DNA from: Nostoc carneum NIES-2107
GTDB lineage: Bacteria; Cyanobacteriota; Cyanobacteriia; Cyanobacteriales; Nostocaceae
Direction: 5' to 3'
DNA length: 52,905 nt
Assembly: GCA_002368155.1 (NCBI GenBank)
Contig: AP018180.1
Coordinates: 6,637,417 to 6,690,321, forward strand
How positions within the stretch are numbered: position 1 is the first letter of the stretch; every line of letters begins with the position of its first letter. Under the pieces are notes generated by a model that worked only from the letters and a program-made list of their open reading frames with translations, had not been told where the DNA came from and did no database searches. Below are positions 8,731 through 18,192 of this stretch, piece after piece. Made by a program: the position numbers and the translations under genes.

Positions 8731-10941
8731 TTACGCTGTATCTGAATCGCCAACTTGACAACTTTCAAGACGCGAAAACAAAGCCACACATAATTCCCAC
8801 CAAGAAGCTGTTGCGATCGCACTATGCCATTCCCACACACCTAACAGCCTGACACGCCAAACTTGTTCTAAAAAACCGAAATAGGGTAAATGTCCTATAG
8901 GTGCATCTCCTTGCCAGACTAGATTTTCATAATCAACCCATGAGTCTTTCAAACGCCAACCAACACGATTAGCAAAATCAATGCAGGTTTCGGAAGCAGC
9001 AACTTTGGCAGATCCAATCATCAAAGCCAACAGCGGATCGTTTGCAGAAGTATCTTTAATACTTTGCCAGATACGTTGCTGAACACTAAAACCAAAGTGC
9101 CCATAACTATAATTTACCCACAGATTATCAATAGTAGAAAGGTCTTTACAAGAAAAATTTATTACATCCCCAATTTCAAGAAAACTTTGCTGTTCTTTTC
9201 CGGATGCTTTTATCATCAGTCTTGTAGTCTCTTGATCTGCCTCTAACCACCTTTTAGATTTAAGTAAATCGCGCAGATAAGTGTAGTCAATTCCTAATGC
9301 TGAACTCAAATCATCAGGTTTGGAATTGTCAGTATTTTCTGGTTTGGTATGTAAATTTTCAACAGAAAATACAGTTTTTCCTGGTAATATTTCGATAATT
9401 CCTTGAGAGCCAGATAACCAAAAGTATAATTGAATATCGGTTTGTGCTAACTGCACTTGCAATTGTGTAATCCAAGCTGCGGCGGTGAGTCCTGTTGGCT
9501 GCATTCCTTGATTGAGGGTTTCTACGAGGGTATAAGCAAATACCTCACTGTCATTAGCTGGTACAACAGCCGTAATTAAACACTGTCCTGCATCTAATCC
9601 AATTTGCAGTTCTTCTACCCAATCGCGTACTGAGACTGTCCCCAATCCCTGTTGTTCTGGACAATCTAAAATAATGATTTGTTGCGATCTACATCGGCGT
9701 AGCTGTTTTCGTAACCATGAACGCTCAATAAAAATATCTTCGGACAGTACTAATCTCGCTTCTCCTGGTTCTGTCTCGCGAATTTGCCCACGCAGATATA
9801 AAAATACTGTTGTGGCTGCTTCTGGTGTAGTAGTTTCCGCAAAAGATGGTGATAGTAAACACTTTTGAATCGCCTTGCGGACATCCGACTGAGAATTTTT
9901 ACCCCGTACAGTCCAATAATTAACTTCAAAGCTTCCCGCACTGCTCAGTATTTTACTCAAATCCAAGGAATTTTTACTTTTGGGAAGTCCTTCTACAATT
10001 AATGCTTGTCGCGGATGTTGGGAAGATGGTATTTGCTGAGGTTTCAGTCCTAAAATTACTTCTCCTACTCCTTCCACAATCCGCTTAGGTGTTTGTGAAG
10101 GATATTCGGAATGTATGGAATTGTCTCCCCGTCCTTTTTTTAGCTGATTAATCACTCGCAACTGCTGATTAGCTTTATCTATATATGTCAGTGTTTGGTG
10201 GTAAACATAGCGATAAAGTCCATCGGCTTCGATTACACCAACAGAGTCAGCAGCTTCTCCCCTTAACCCTTGAATTAAATAGTATGTGAAAACACCATGC
10301 CCTAATTGCGGAAATTCCCAAGATTGCTGGCCGCGATCGCAAGATAATAAAGCATAAAATCCTTTTCTTTGGGAGGCTCGTTTTCGCAAAACTTCCACCA
10401 ACTCTGGTGTGGGATTAAGTTGGGGATTTGTTTCGCCTCTTGCACCCAACAGCGTCATCCCCCCGCTATGACAAGCATCTAATATGAGTAGTTGCTGTTG
10501 AGCAGAACAATTCTCTAACAGTTGCAACAATTCCTGCAACTTTAAACCCGTGTCAGTTAATTGCTCTTTTTGAGTATCTTGGAGACATAGCACCACCTGC
10601 TGACTTAAAGAGTCAAGCATCCCATGCCCAGAAAAATAAAATATAACTGTGTCAATCGGTTTACTAGTCGCTGCAATTTGTTTGAGGCTGGCGCGAATAT
10701 TTTCTAAATTGGGTTGCTGTTCCCCAAAATCGTGATAAATCATCACCTCTTTTTGTGGAAATCCCTGTGTTGCGGCGTTTAATGCTTCTCCTAAACCCTG
10801 ACAATCCAATGCTGAGTAATGCAAACCAGGTATTTGCTCATCCTCATATTGGTTGACTCCCACTAGTAATAGCCAAAGTTTTGCTACCCCAGTTTCTAAA
10901 GCATGAGTTGAGTGACTAGTACGAACCCCAACTGGACACAT
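8731..10941 (-). CDS. Caspase-fold protein with a degenerate second caspase-like domain and C-terminal GUN4 domain
   Basis: A 736-residue protein. Residues about 20-260 form a peptidase C14 (metacaspase/caspase-like) domain with the dyad His106 (FYFSGHG) and Cys157 (LILDACHSGG). Residues about 311-515 repeat the same order of motifs (ALIVEGLP, then VFLYLRGQI, then QIIILDCPEQ, then VFAYTLVETLNQG), but Gln386 stands where the His should be and a Cys (427) is one residue off, so this looks like an inactive duplicate. Residues about 550-715 match the GUN4 fold (YTYLRDLLKSKRWLEAD, DLSTIDNLW, GHFGFSVQQ, GHLP), known in chloroplasts and cyanobacteria for binding porphyrins and stimulating Mg-chelatase. 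No signal peptide or TM, so cytoplasmic. The ATG at 10941 gives 18 residues before the caspase core. The fusion suggests a tetrapyrrole- or stress-sensing protease; the function is inferred. Confidence 0.88.
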   Translation of the reverse strand: MCPVGVRTSHSTHALETGVAKLWLLLVGVNQYEDEQIPGLHYSALDCQGLGEALNAATQGFPQKEVMIYHDFGEQQPNLENIRASLKQIAATSKPIDTVIFYFSGHGMLDSLSQQVVLCLQDTQKEQLTDTGLKLQELLQLLENCSAQQQLLILDACHSGGMTLLGARGETNPQLNPTPELVEVLRKRASQRKGFYALLSCDRGQQSWEFPQLGHGVFTYYLIQGLRGEAADSVGVIEADGLYRYVYHQTLTYIDKANQQLRVINQLKKGRGDNSIHSEYPSQTPKRIVEGVGEVILGLKPQQIPSSQHPRQALIVEGLPKSKNSLDLSKILSSAGSFEVNYWTVRGKNSQSDVRKAIQKCLLSPSFAETTTPEAATTVFLYLRGQIRETEPGEARLVLSEDIFIERSWLRKQLRRCRSQQIIILDCPEQQGLGTVSVRDWVEELQIGLDAGQCLITAVVPANDSEVFAYTLVETLNQGMQPTGLTAAAWITQLQVQLAQTDIQLYFWLSGSQGIIEILPGKTVFSVENLHTKPENTDNSKPDDLSSALGIDYTYLRDLLKSKRWLEADQETTRLMIKASGKEQQSFLEIGDVINFSCKDLSTIDNLWVNYSYGHFGFSVQQRIWQSIKDTSANDPLLALMIGSAKVAASETCIDFANRVGWRLKDSWVDYENLVWQGDAPIGHLPYFGFLEQVWRVRLLGVWEWHSAIATASWWELCVALFSRLESCQVGDSDTA

Positions 10942-11165
10942 TTAAAAAAATTAAAACCCTGTATAGTAAAGCAATTTAACTGCTGACTGATGGCAAATTA
11001 TCAAGTCAGCAGCTTTGATAAAAATGGTATCAGATTAAACTAGACGCGTTGCGCTTCAACTTAGTTCCGCATCTGGAAACACCAACAAATCAATTATTAA
11101 TTTGTAGCCTGCGTCAACTAAGTGTAAAGTACTTATATATTTCCTAATGTTTTTACTCCTAAAAT

Positions 11166-11798
11166 TTACCTAAAAATAGCAGGTAGCAAACTCGGCGCTA
11201 ACCACAACCCATAACCAATAAATGCAAAGATTCCTGTAATCAATATAGTAATTACGTAGCTAATACACATCAATAAACCATCAGATTCGATGGTGGCGAC
11301 TGCTAACAGTAAAATTCCGATAGTCGGGATGGGATTGGTGAAAGGGATAGGTGAAATTAGTAATAATGTTAACCATGAAATACAAAACCCATTAAATCGC
11401 CAAGCCCAAGAACTATTGGCAATTTTTGATAACCGAGGGCGGGCAATTTTCTCTACTATTCTGGTGACTTGGCGTAGGTTATTTAACAAAACATGGGCAA
11501 AACGGCGAGGAAATTTATAGTTAGCCATTTTTTTGGGTAACCAAGGCGATCGCCTGCCTAAAACCATCTGCATTGACAATAACAAGCAAGCAGCACCAAA
11601 TGGCCCTGTTAAACCCGGTGGCATCGGAAACAAAAATGGCAGCACTAATAATGCAATGACCAAGCTAAAGCCTCTCTCTGAAGTTTCTGCCAAAATATCT
11701 CCTAGAGTAAGCGGCTGTTCAGCTAAGTGTTGCAACAATGATTTAATTTCTTGAGAAAACCTTAAATGCTTTTGGCTTGAGTCTATGCGAGTTTCCAC
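11166..11798 (-). CDS. ExoD-family membrane protein (exopolysaccharide synthesis)
   Basis: A 210-residue integral membrane protein matching the ExoD family: an N-terminal soluble segment with the LTLGDILAETSERGFSLVIALL signature, then about five hydrophobic segments, with the PFLFPMPPGLTGPFG turn and LLLISPIPFTNPIPTIGILLLA. In rhizobia exoD is linked to exopolysaccharide production and alkaline tolerance, but the biochemical activity of the family is unknown. The ATG at 11798 is the natural start. It is upstream of the caspase-GUN4 gene on the same strand with a gap of 224 nt, so co-transcription is possible but not evident. Confidence 0.85.
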   Translation of the reverse strand: METRIDSSQKHLRFSQEIKSLLQHLAEQPLTLGDILAETSERGFSLVIALLVLPFLFPMPPGLTGPFGAACLLLSMQMVLGRRSPWLPKKMANYKFPRRFAHVLLNNLRQVTRIVEKIARPRLSKIANSSWAWRFNGFCISWLTLLLISPIPFTNPIPTIGILLLAVATIESDGLLMCISYVITILITGIFAFIGYGLWLAPSLLPAIFR

Positions 11799-11945
11799 AA
11801 TCCCCAGCTTTATCTCAGTAAATTATTTAATAGATGTATACAATAGCTCTAGAACTAATTCCGTAAAAAATTCAATTTTCTTTTATTGCATAAAATAGCT
11901 CAATCTCCCTAAGTATATTACTGGTTATTAATTTAACATTTAAAA

Positions 11946-12830
11946 TTAGCTTTGTGGTGTTGGCGGTACAAAAACACTTACAGCTTTAGGGATAACACGG
12001 AAATGAGCAGGAGTATATGTAGTAATTTCCCCATCAGTGTTAATAGGACGTGGTTTTCGGGTATATACTTCCATTTCTTGACCCTGGTAAGCACGAACTT
12101 CTCGCCATTTTATGTGCTTTCCTTCTCGCATTGATGGCAGTAATAGTATAATTTGCCACCAATTTTTAATTTCTAAGCTGTAGAGATCCAGCCTTTGGTC
12201 GTCAATTGTGGCATCGTGAACCACTGCCATACCACCGCCATAGTAGCGACCATTACCCACTGCAATCTGCACCGTTCGCACGCGAATAGATTCTCCATTC
12301 ATGCGGATTTCTGCACTAAATGGTCGAGATTCCCAAATTACCTGCAATGCCGTGGCCACGTAAGCGAATACACCCCAGCGACGTTTCGCTTCTTTGGTTA
12401 GTCGTTCAGTAATTTTGACACTGAGTCCCATACTTGCAACATTGAAAAAATGCTTACCATTGACACACCCTAAGTCAATACGCCGTTGTTCTCCAGCAGC
12501 AATGATTTTACAGGCTTCTGATAGAGAATTAGGAATGCCCAAAGTCCTGGCTAAATCATTAGCAGTTCCCAAAGGTAATATACCTAAGGGCAACTGAGTA
12601 TCAACTAAACCATCTACTGCCGCATTCAGTGTGCCATCACCACCGCCAATAATTACCAAGTCAACTTGATTTTGGTAACGTTGAATTATCTCTGTTAACC
12701 GTTGGGGATTTTCTGTGGATTCCTCAATCAAATCCAAGTCCAATTCCTTGAGACATTGAATTGCTTCTGTAAGGCGCTTTTGTCCTTGGCGAGCGTGATG
12801 ATTGACTAACAGCAGTGCACGGAGACTCAT
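11946..12830 (-). CDS. YegS/diacylglycerol kinase-family lipid kinase
   Basis: A 294-residue protein of the diacylglycerol/sphingosine kinase catalytic family. The nucleotide-binding GGGDGT motif is at residues 62-67, followed by LPLGILPLGTANDLARTLGIP, the family's second glycine-rich loop, and YYGGGMAVVHDA in the C-terminal beta-sandwich. Members phosphorylate diacylglycerol or related lipids with ATP or bind them in the cytoplasm; the substrate here is not predictable. The length is usual for YegS/BmrU-type proteins. It ends 147 nt before the ExoD gene start, on the same strand. The divergent DUF2459 gene starts 88 nt away on the other strand, so this gap holds both promoters. Confidence 0.88.
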   Translation of the reverse strand: MSLRALLLVNHHARQGQKRLTEAIQCLKELDLDLIEESTENPQRLTEIIQRYQNQVDLVIIGGGDGTLNAAVDGLVDTQLPLGILPLGTANDLARTLGIPNSLSEACKIIAAGEQRRIDLGCVNGKHFFNVASMGLSVKITERLTKEAKRRWGVFAYVATALQVIWESRPFSAEIRMNGESIRVRTVQIAVGNGRYYGGGMAVVHDATIDDQRLDLYSLEIKNWWQIILLLPSMREGKHIKWREVRAYQGQEMEVYTRKPRPINTDGEITTYTPAHFRVIPKAVSVFVPPTPQS

Positions 12831-12918
12831 GGGTATTACCTTTTATAGGTGAAATATGGCATTCTCAACGTATAGATAATTTGCGTAAATTTCATGGTAA
12901 CCCCCTGCAATAAATGTT

Positions 12919-13623
12919 ATGAAAGTTACCAAAAACTCAAGTATTCATCGTTTGTTATGTCGTTGTCACCGTTATTTGTTTAGGGGATGTTTATTTAGCT
13001 TATCTTTATTAGCAATTGGTGTCTTCATACCTAGGAAATGGGGAACTCAGCCAAAAGATAAATGCAATTTGGATATTTGTATTTCTAATACAGGTATTCA
13101 TTCTAATATTATATTAACCACTAAAAATGATATTTTTGATTGGCATCAGTATCTGCCTATCGATAAAATTGGCATAGATAATTTCTATGATTACAATTAT
13201 TTAAGTTTTGGGTGGGGTGACCGTGACTTTTATATGTCAACTGCTACTGTGTCAGATTTCAGATTGTCTACAACTTTTAAAGCTTTATTTTTACCAACCC
13301 CTTCTGTAATATATATTAAAGGTTATCAATTAATTCCCAATAATCTCGATGTTAAATGTATTAAAGTTAATCAAGATAACTACTTAAGTTTAATCAAATT
13401 TATTCAAGCTACTTTTAAAGTAGATGCCCAAGGTAAAGTAGTTCGTATTGGAAATGGTCATACTACTAATGCTGGGTTTTATGATGCTGTTGGTAGTTAT
13501 TCAATAGTCAAAAATTGTAATAATTGGACAGGAGAAGCTTTGAGAAAAGCTGATGTAAACACTCCGCTGTGGGATGGATTATCTACTGGAATTATTTGGC
13601 ATTTAAGAAGTAATTGTAAATAA
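12919..13623 (+). CDS. DUF2459 (TIGR02117-type) protein
   Basis: A 234-residue protein of unknown function matching the DUF2459 family. A hydrophobic segment at about residues 22-40 suggests an N-terminal membrane anchor or signal. The hallmarks are GIHSNIILTTKN, a following YLSFGWGDRDFYMST with aromatic residues, and NNWTGEALRKADVNTP near the C-terminus, where an N-x-W-T segment is conserved in the family. The family has a fold speculated to be papain-like or NlpC-related, but no activity is established. The ATG at 12919 is used; codon usage is AT-rich like the neighbours. It is followed by repeat-rich DNA. Confidence 0.75.
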   Translation: MKVTKNSSIHRLLCRCHRYLFRGCLFSLSLLAIGVFIPRKWGTQPKDKCNLDICISNTGIHSNIILTTKNDIFDWHQYLPIDKIGIDNFYDYNYLSFGWGDRDFYMSTATVSDFRLSTTFKALFLPTPSVIYIKGYQLIPNNLDVKCIKVNQDNYLSLIKFIQATFKVDAQGKVVRIGNGHTTNAGFYDAVGSYSIVKNCNNWTGEALRKADVNTPLWDGLSTGIIWHLRSNCK

Positions 13624-13659
13624 CATACAACTCATATTTAATTTTTGAAGTTTATGTAG

Positions 13660-13686
13660 GATGCGTTAGCGATAGCGTAACGCATC
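13660..13686. repeat. Interspersed palindromic repeat, copy 3
   Basis: The same 27-bp palindrome (GATGCGTTA / TAACGCATC) as at 4809-4835 and 4939-4965. The sequence just before it (CATATTTAATTTTTGAAG) resembles the left terminus of MITE-like element A, so this may be a truncated member. Confidence 0.75.
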
Positions 13687-13769
13687 AGCACCAAAGCTTT
13701 TCGTTCTGAAATTACTTGTTTAGCTGAGAAACAGTAAAAACGAATAAAGTAAGAGTATTGGAAGTAGGT

Positions 13770-13906
13770 AATACCATTTTGAGAAAATAATGCGACAGAT
13801 GGGTAGTAGGGGTACGGCATCAGTAGAATAATTTGATATCCCAAAATATTGTAGATGTTGCCTACAAAAAATGTATCTATCTCAAACATTGTTTGAATTA
13901 GTAAAA
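13770..13906. repeat. MITE-like element, family 2, copy 3 (diverged)
   Basis: It contains AATACCATTTTGAG, AATGCGACAGATGGGTAG and a right end CAAACATTGTTTGAATTAGTA, matching the 7538-7635 element in order. It has about 40 bp of extra sequence in the middle. Confidence 0.5.
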
Positions 13907-14325
13907 ATACAAAAAATACAGTGGATATCATCTTAGCGAGATATACCGATATTCTGCAAAATACCAACATTCTAAATTTCTCAAATTGCTTAGGTAATTT
14001 GAGCCTTTTTGAAGCTAACATCAAGCAAATTGAGGTATTAGAACAAGGAACATATAATCAGGTATCAATATGTACTTAGTTCTGATGTAAAAAAACGACA
14101 ATAAGTCATAATCTCAGACATACTTAGGCTTAACTAAAGTTAACAACACTTCTGCATAGCATACTTAGTGACTTGGAGAACAACCAATTCATTTATAGAT
14201 GCTTATTTCCTGATTTATGGCTGTTTAAACTAGTAATTTTAAAGCTTTGAATGATAATTTGCGATCGCTTTTGACGGCTCAATAATTTGGGAATACTGAG
14301 ATGGTAATCATATAAGGCCAAATCA

Positions 14326-16230
14326 GTGATTGATGCAATGATGTTGACGTTATTGAAAGACTTCTATTTAATCGGTTTCATTCCCCACGGACATTGTTAT
14401 CTCTGGCAAACAGGGTTGGTATGGCTCAACATCATAGGGGATGCAACAATCGCTATAGCCTATTATTCAATTCCTTGCCTACTGGTTTACTTTATTTCCC
14501 GACGCAAAGATGTTCCTTTCAACGGAGTTTTTCTTTTGTTTGGTGCTTTTATTATTGCCTGTGGTACAGGACACCTAATGGATATTTGGACATTATGGTA
14601 TCCAGACTATTGGATTGCAGCCGGACTGAAAGCCTTCACAGCTTTAATTTCCATATACACAGCATTTGCATTAGTTTATCTCATTCCCCTAGCTTTAAAA
14701 ATACCCAGTCCCGCACAGTTAGAAGCTGCTAATCAAGCGCTAAAAAGTGAAATTGTAGAGCGTAAGCGAATAGAGCAAGAGTTACGTATAGCCGAAGAAA
14801 TTGCTACCAACTCCAGCCAAGCTAAAAGCGAATTTTTGGCTAATATGAGCCACGAACTACGCACACCCCTCAATGGCATTTTGGGTTATACACAAATTCT
14901 GCAACGCACAGAATCCCTCACTGAGAAGGGATACAAAGGGGTAGATATTATTCAGCAGTGTGGTTCTCATTTGTTGACTCTAATTAATGATGTACTGGAT
15001 CTTGCCAAGATTGAAGCGAGAAAGCTGGAACTGAACCCAATTGATTTCTACTTTCCCGCATTTATTGACAGCGTGACAGAAATTTGTCGTATCCGCGCAG
15101 AACAGAAAGGTATCGGATTTAATGTGCAACTATCAGCAGATTTACCTGTGGGTATTCGTGCTGATGACAAGCGTTTACGTCAAGTTTTGATCAACCTACT
15201 TGGTAATGCTATTAAGTTTACAGAAAAAGGTAGTGTCACTTTCAAAATTGAGCTTAAAGCTACTCAAGAAGAATTGCAGGAATTACCAATTCACAAAATT
15301 AGATTTGAGGTAGCGGATACCGGAGTGGGGATGAACCCTGAGCAACTACAAACAATCTTTTTACCTTTTGAACAAGTAGGAGAACAGAAACGCCAGGTTG
15401 AAGGGACAGGGTTAGGACTAGCAATTACCCACAAAATTATTACATTGATGGGTAGTCAAATAGAAGTGAAAAGTGAGTTTGGTCAAGGTAGCAGTTTTTG
15501 GTTTGCTCTAGAACTACCAGAAGCTAAAGATTGGGCAAAAGCTTCGAGAGCAATTCGTCAGGGAACTGTTGTTGGTTATGAAGGGAAAAAGCGAACAATT
15601 TTAGTAGTTGATGACAAATGGCAAAACCGCTCGGTAGTAGTCAACTTACTAGAGCCAATCGGATTTGTAGTCATAGAAGCTAGTAACGGGAAGGAAGCAC
15701 TGGCAAAAGTTAGCGCTGATCAACCAGACTTAATTATTACTGACTTGATGATGCCTTTAATGAATGGATTTGAATTCATTAATCAGTTACGTCAGTCTGC
15801 CCAATTCGAGAAGACAACTGTTATTGCCTCTTCAGCTAGTGTTTTTGAAACCGATCAATATAAAAGCATTGATGCAGGTGCCAATGCATTTTTACCAAAA
15901 CCTGTAGATGCTGAAATGTTGCTGGAGCTACTGCGAAAATATTTGCTATTGCAATGGGTCTATGATGATAAAGCCAAGAAAAATATTGGGAGTGCTGCTG
16001 CAAATTCAGATAATCAAGAAGATATAACTCCTCCTAATAGTGAAGTTTTACAACAGTTAATGAAACTAGTAAAAGATGGTGATATTGAAGGCATTTTAGA
16101 AATAGCCCAGCAAATTTCTAAATTCGATGATAAACTCAATAAATTTGCCCAGCAAATTACTCACTTTGCTAGTAATTTCCAAATTCAACTTTTAGAAGAT
16201 TTTATACAACAATATATACCTCTAACTTAA
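14326..16230 (+). CDS. Ethylene-receptor-type hybrid histidine kinase (sensor-HisKA-HATPase-REC)
   Basis: A 634-residue protein. Residues 30-125 form three TM helices matching the ETR1 ethylene-binding domain. Asp39, Tyr46, Ile49, Pro50, Cys79 and His83 (SIP and ACGTGH) correspond to ETR1 Asp25, Tyr32, Ile35, Pro36, Cys65 and His69 with identical spacing; Cys65 and His69 ligate Cu(I) in plants. A coiled coil follows (about 130-165), then the HisKA H-box with His176 ([10 protein letters not shown]), an HATPase domain with N, G1 and G2 boxes, a receiver with Asp473 (LIITDLMMP), and an 80-residue tail without a clear HPt histidine. The GTG at 14326 has AAGG 8 nt upstream; ATG at 14338 or 14341 is an alternative. 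The REC-histidine kinase at 16490 follows. Ligand binding is inferred from conserved residues. Confidence 0.9.
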   Translation: MIDAMMLTLLKDFYLIGFIPHGHCYLWQTGLVWLNIIGDATIAIAYYSIPCLLVYFISRRKDVPFNGVFLLFGAFIIACGTGHLMDIWTLWYPDYWIAAGLKAFTALISIYTAFALVYLIPLALKIPSPAQLEAANQALKSEIVERKRIEQELRIAEEIATNSSQAKSEFLANMSHELRTPLNGILGYTQILQRTESLTEKGYKGVDIIQQCGSHLLTLINDVLDLAKIEARKLELNPIDFYFPAFIDSVTEICRIRAEQKGIGFNVQLSADLPVGIRADDKRLRQVLINLLGNAIKFTEKGSVTFKIELKATQEELQELPIHKIRFEVADTGVGMNPEQLQTIFLPFEQVGEQKRQVEGTGLGLAITHKIITLMGSQIEVKSEFGQGSSFWFALELPEAKDWAKASRAIRQGTVVGYEGKKRTILVVDDKWQNRSVVVNLLEPIGFVVIEASNGKEALAKVSADQPDLIITDLMMPLMNGFEFINQLRQSAQFEKTTVIASSASVFETDQYKSIDAGANAFLPKPVDAEMLLELLRKYLLLQWVYDDKAKKNIGSAAANSDNQEDITPPNSEVLQQLMKLVKDGDIEGILEIAQQISKFDDKLNKFAQQITHFASNFQIQLLEDFIQQYIPLT

Positions 16231-16371
16231 AAGGGGTATGGGGCATAGGGGAGGCAGTGCGTTGGACGGGTTTCCCGGCTTGAAGCAACTGCCGTCATAG
16301 GGCATTGAGAAGGAAGTTTTCATACCCTACTTTTTCTAGTCCCCAGTCCCCAGTTATCGAATTCTAAGCAG
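16231..16371. repeat. Palindromic intergenic repeat plus short STRR
   Basis: 16253-16293 folds as GGCAGT..ACTGCC with an inner CGGGTTTCCCG hairpin. A short CCCCAGT heptamer run follows at 16340-16353. No gene. Confidence 0.5.
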
Positions 16372-16489
16372 ATATATAGGACTCATATTTGATTTCTAAA
16401 AAAAGTAAGTACACTCCTACTTCTTCTTATCTGTTTCCTGTTTTCTCCCTACACAAATAATTTGATGAATCAAAACGGATTCTTATAGT
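16372..16489. repeat. MITE-like element B, abutting a start codon
   Basis: The left end ATATATAGGACTCATATTTGAT and the right end (16466-16487, ATCAAAACGGATTCTTATA) are imperfect inverted repeats of the same kind as at 4772-5022. The right end touches the ATG at 16490, so the element forms the whole near leader of the REC-histidine kinase gene. Confidence 0.5.
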
Positions 16490-17758
16490 ATGACAACAAC
16501 ATCAGAACCTGGATTTATTTTGATTGTTGATGACAACCCAACAAACTTATCCGTTCTTTCTGCCGCTTTGAGTAGTGCTGGGTTTAAATTCCGAGTAGCA
16601 GTTAATGGAGAAAGTGCGATCGCACAAGTCGAACGCAACCCCCCAGAGTTAATTTTGCTAGATGTACAAATGCCAGGAATTGACGGATTTGAAACCTGTC
16701 GTCGTTTGAAAGCAAATCCGGATAGTCAAAATATTCCGATAATTTTTACCACGGCTTTAGCAGATATAGATAGCAAAACTAAAGGATTTTCTCTAGGCGC
16801 AGTCGATTATATACCCAAACCGTTTTCCCAAGAGGAAGTTATTGCTAGAGTCCGGGTACATTTACAACTGAAACGGCTGACCGAATCATTAGAACGGCAA
16901 CTTAGCGATCGCACTATTGCTTTACAACAAGCTCAGATTCAGTTAGTGCAGCAAGAAAAATTGTCAACGCTGGGAGAGTTAATCGCCGGAGTTGCTCACG
17001 AAATTAATAATCCAATTACCTTTATTTCCAGCAATATCGAACATTTAGAAGAATATATTGCCGCTATTACTGAAATTCTGGGACTTTATCAAGAAGAATA
17101 TCTTCATCCCTCAACGAAAATTACGGATGCTAGTCAGGAATTGGATCTAGAATTTGCCCTGCAAGATATAGTCAAAATTATCGACTCATTCAAGTTAGGT
17201 ACAGATAGACTGAGAAATCTTTCTCTCTCACTCCGCAACTTCTCCCGTGCCGATGTTGATACCAAACAACCAGCGGATTTACACCAAGGGCTTGATAGTA
17301 CGTTGCTGATTTTACAACATCGCCTGAAAAGTGTGGGCGATCGCCCTCGCATCGAAGTTGCCAAATCTTATGGTCAGTTACCAGAGGTTAATTGTTATCC
17401 TGGGCAAATCAACCAAGTGTTCATGAATATTCTGGCCAATGCCATTGATGCCCTTGATGAAGCCATGATTCATGACAAAATGAGCGCTTCTGTTCCCCAA
17501 ATTCAAATTACAACAGAGTTAGATGCCGAAAACTGCGTCATCATTCGGATTGCTGACAATGGTATGGGTATCCCTGACTTAATTCAAGAGCGATTATTTG
17601 AACCTCTATTTACAACCAAGCCTGTCGGTAAAGGCACTGGACTGGGTTTATCAATCGCCCATCAAATTATTGTAGAAAAACACAATGGCACATTAGCAGT
17701 AAATTCTCAGCTAGGTCAGGGAACTGAATTTAGTATCAAAATTCCTAGCAGGGAGTAG
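16490..17758 (+). CDS. Receiver-histidine kinase (REC-HisKA-HATPase)
   Basis: A 422-residue cytoplasmic two-component protein with an N-terminal receiver: acidic pair Asp14/Asp15, phosphoacceptor Asp58 in [10 protein letters not shown], and the conserved Lys in DYIPKPF. A coiled coil at about residues 125-160 leads to the HisKA box with His170 (GVAHEINNP). The ATP-binding domain holds [18 protein letters not shown] and [11 protein letters not shown]. The type is common in filamentous cyanobacteria and often takes a phosphoryl group from another kinase. No TM segment. It lies 259 nt after the ethylene-receptor-like hybrid kinase in the same direction, so a phosphorelay between the two is a fair guess. 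No Shine-Dalgarno is visible before the ATG because the leader is a MITE-like repeat. Confidence 0.92.
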   Translation: MTTTSEPGFILIVDDNPTNLSVLSAALSSAGFKFRVAVNGESAIAQVERNPPELILLDVQMPGIDGFETCRRLKANPDSQNIPIIFTTALADIDSKTKGFSLGAVDYIPKPFSQEEVIARVRVHLQLKRLTESLERQLSDRTIALQQAQIQLVQQEKLSTLGELIAGVAHEINNPITFISSNIEHLEEYIAAITEILGLYQEEYLHPSTKITDASQELDLEFALQDIVKIIDSFKLGTDRLRNLSLSLRNFSRADVDTKQPADLHQGLDSTLLILQHRLKSVGDRPRIEVAKSYGQLPEVNCYPGQINQVFMNILANAIDALDEAMIHDKMSASVPQIQITTELDAENCVIIRIADNGMGIPDLIQERLFEPLFTTKPVGKGTGLGLSIAHQIIVEKHNGTLAVNSQLGQGTEFSIKIPSRE

Positions 17759-17763
17759 GGAGT

Positions 17764-17890
17764 GGGGATTGGGGATTGGGGATTGGGGATTGGGGATTGG
17801 GGATTGGGGATTGGGGATTGGGGATTGGGGATTGGGGATTGGGGATTGGTAATTGGGGATTGGGGATTGGTAATTGGTAATTGGTAATTG
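17764..17890. repeat. STRR array GGGGATT
   Basis: About 12 exact GGGGATT heptamers in register, then mixed GGGGATT and GGTAATT units. It starts 5 nt after the stop codon of the REC-histidine kinase. One of the longest STRR runs in the window. Confidence 0.95.
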
Positions 17891-18192
17891 GGTGTTGGGT
17901 GTTTGTCATTAATTATTTCTCCTCTGCTCCCTGCCCCTGCCCCTCTGCTTGACCTACTCCCCCATCGCCCTCATCTCCCTCACCCCCATCATTACCCATT
18001 ACCCTTTCCCATCCCCTTGGTCATCATAAATAAACAACTGACTCCTAAGAACTACCAAACTAGCTGCATTAGATCTAGGATCGTTTTAACAGAGCTAAAA
18101 AATACAATTTTAGGAAGTAGCTTTATAGTAGTGAGTTAGCTCGACTATAGACTAATTCCCCATCTTCTTAGTTAACTTACAGGTCTGAAACT
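17891..18192. other. Intergenic region before nfu
   Basis: A C-rich purine/pyrimidine-biased stretch (17930-18015) followed by AT-rich DNA that should hold the nfu promoter. A plus-strand frame of 83 codons here is made of low-complexity Pro/His/Leu and is not a gene. Confidence 0.5.

Larger units (their letters stand above)
13624..14325. other. Repeat-rich intergenic region
   Basis: About 700 bp with no credible gene. It contains a GATGCGTTA-type palindrome (13660-13686), a MITE-like family 2 copy (13770-13906), and AT-rich DNA leading to the ethylene-receptor-like kinase. A minus-strand frame of 128 codons crosses both repeats and is not believable as a gene. Confidence 0.7.

Noticed and set aside
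13638-14024. A 128-codon minus-strand open frame
   Set aside because: It runs across a GATGCGTTA palindrome and a MITE-like copy, and the translation shows no family resemblance. It is open by chance in AT-rich DNA.
17888-18139. An 83-codon plus-strand frame after the GGGGATT array
   Set aside because: Low-complexity Pro/His/Leu from a pyrimidine-rich spacer; no start signal and no recognisable domain.
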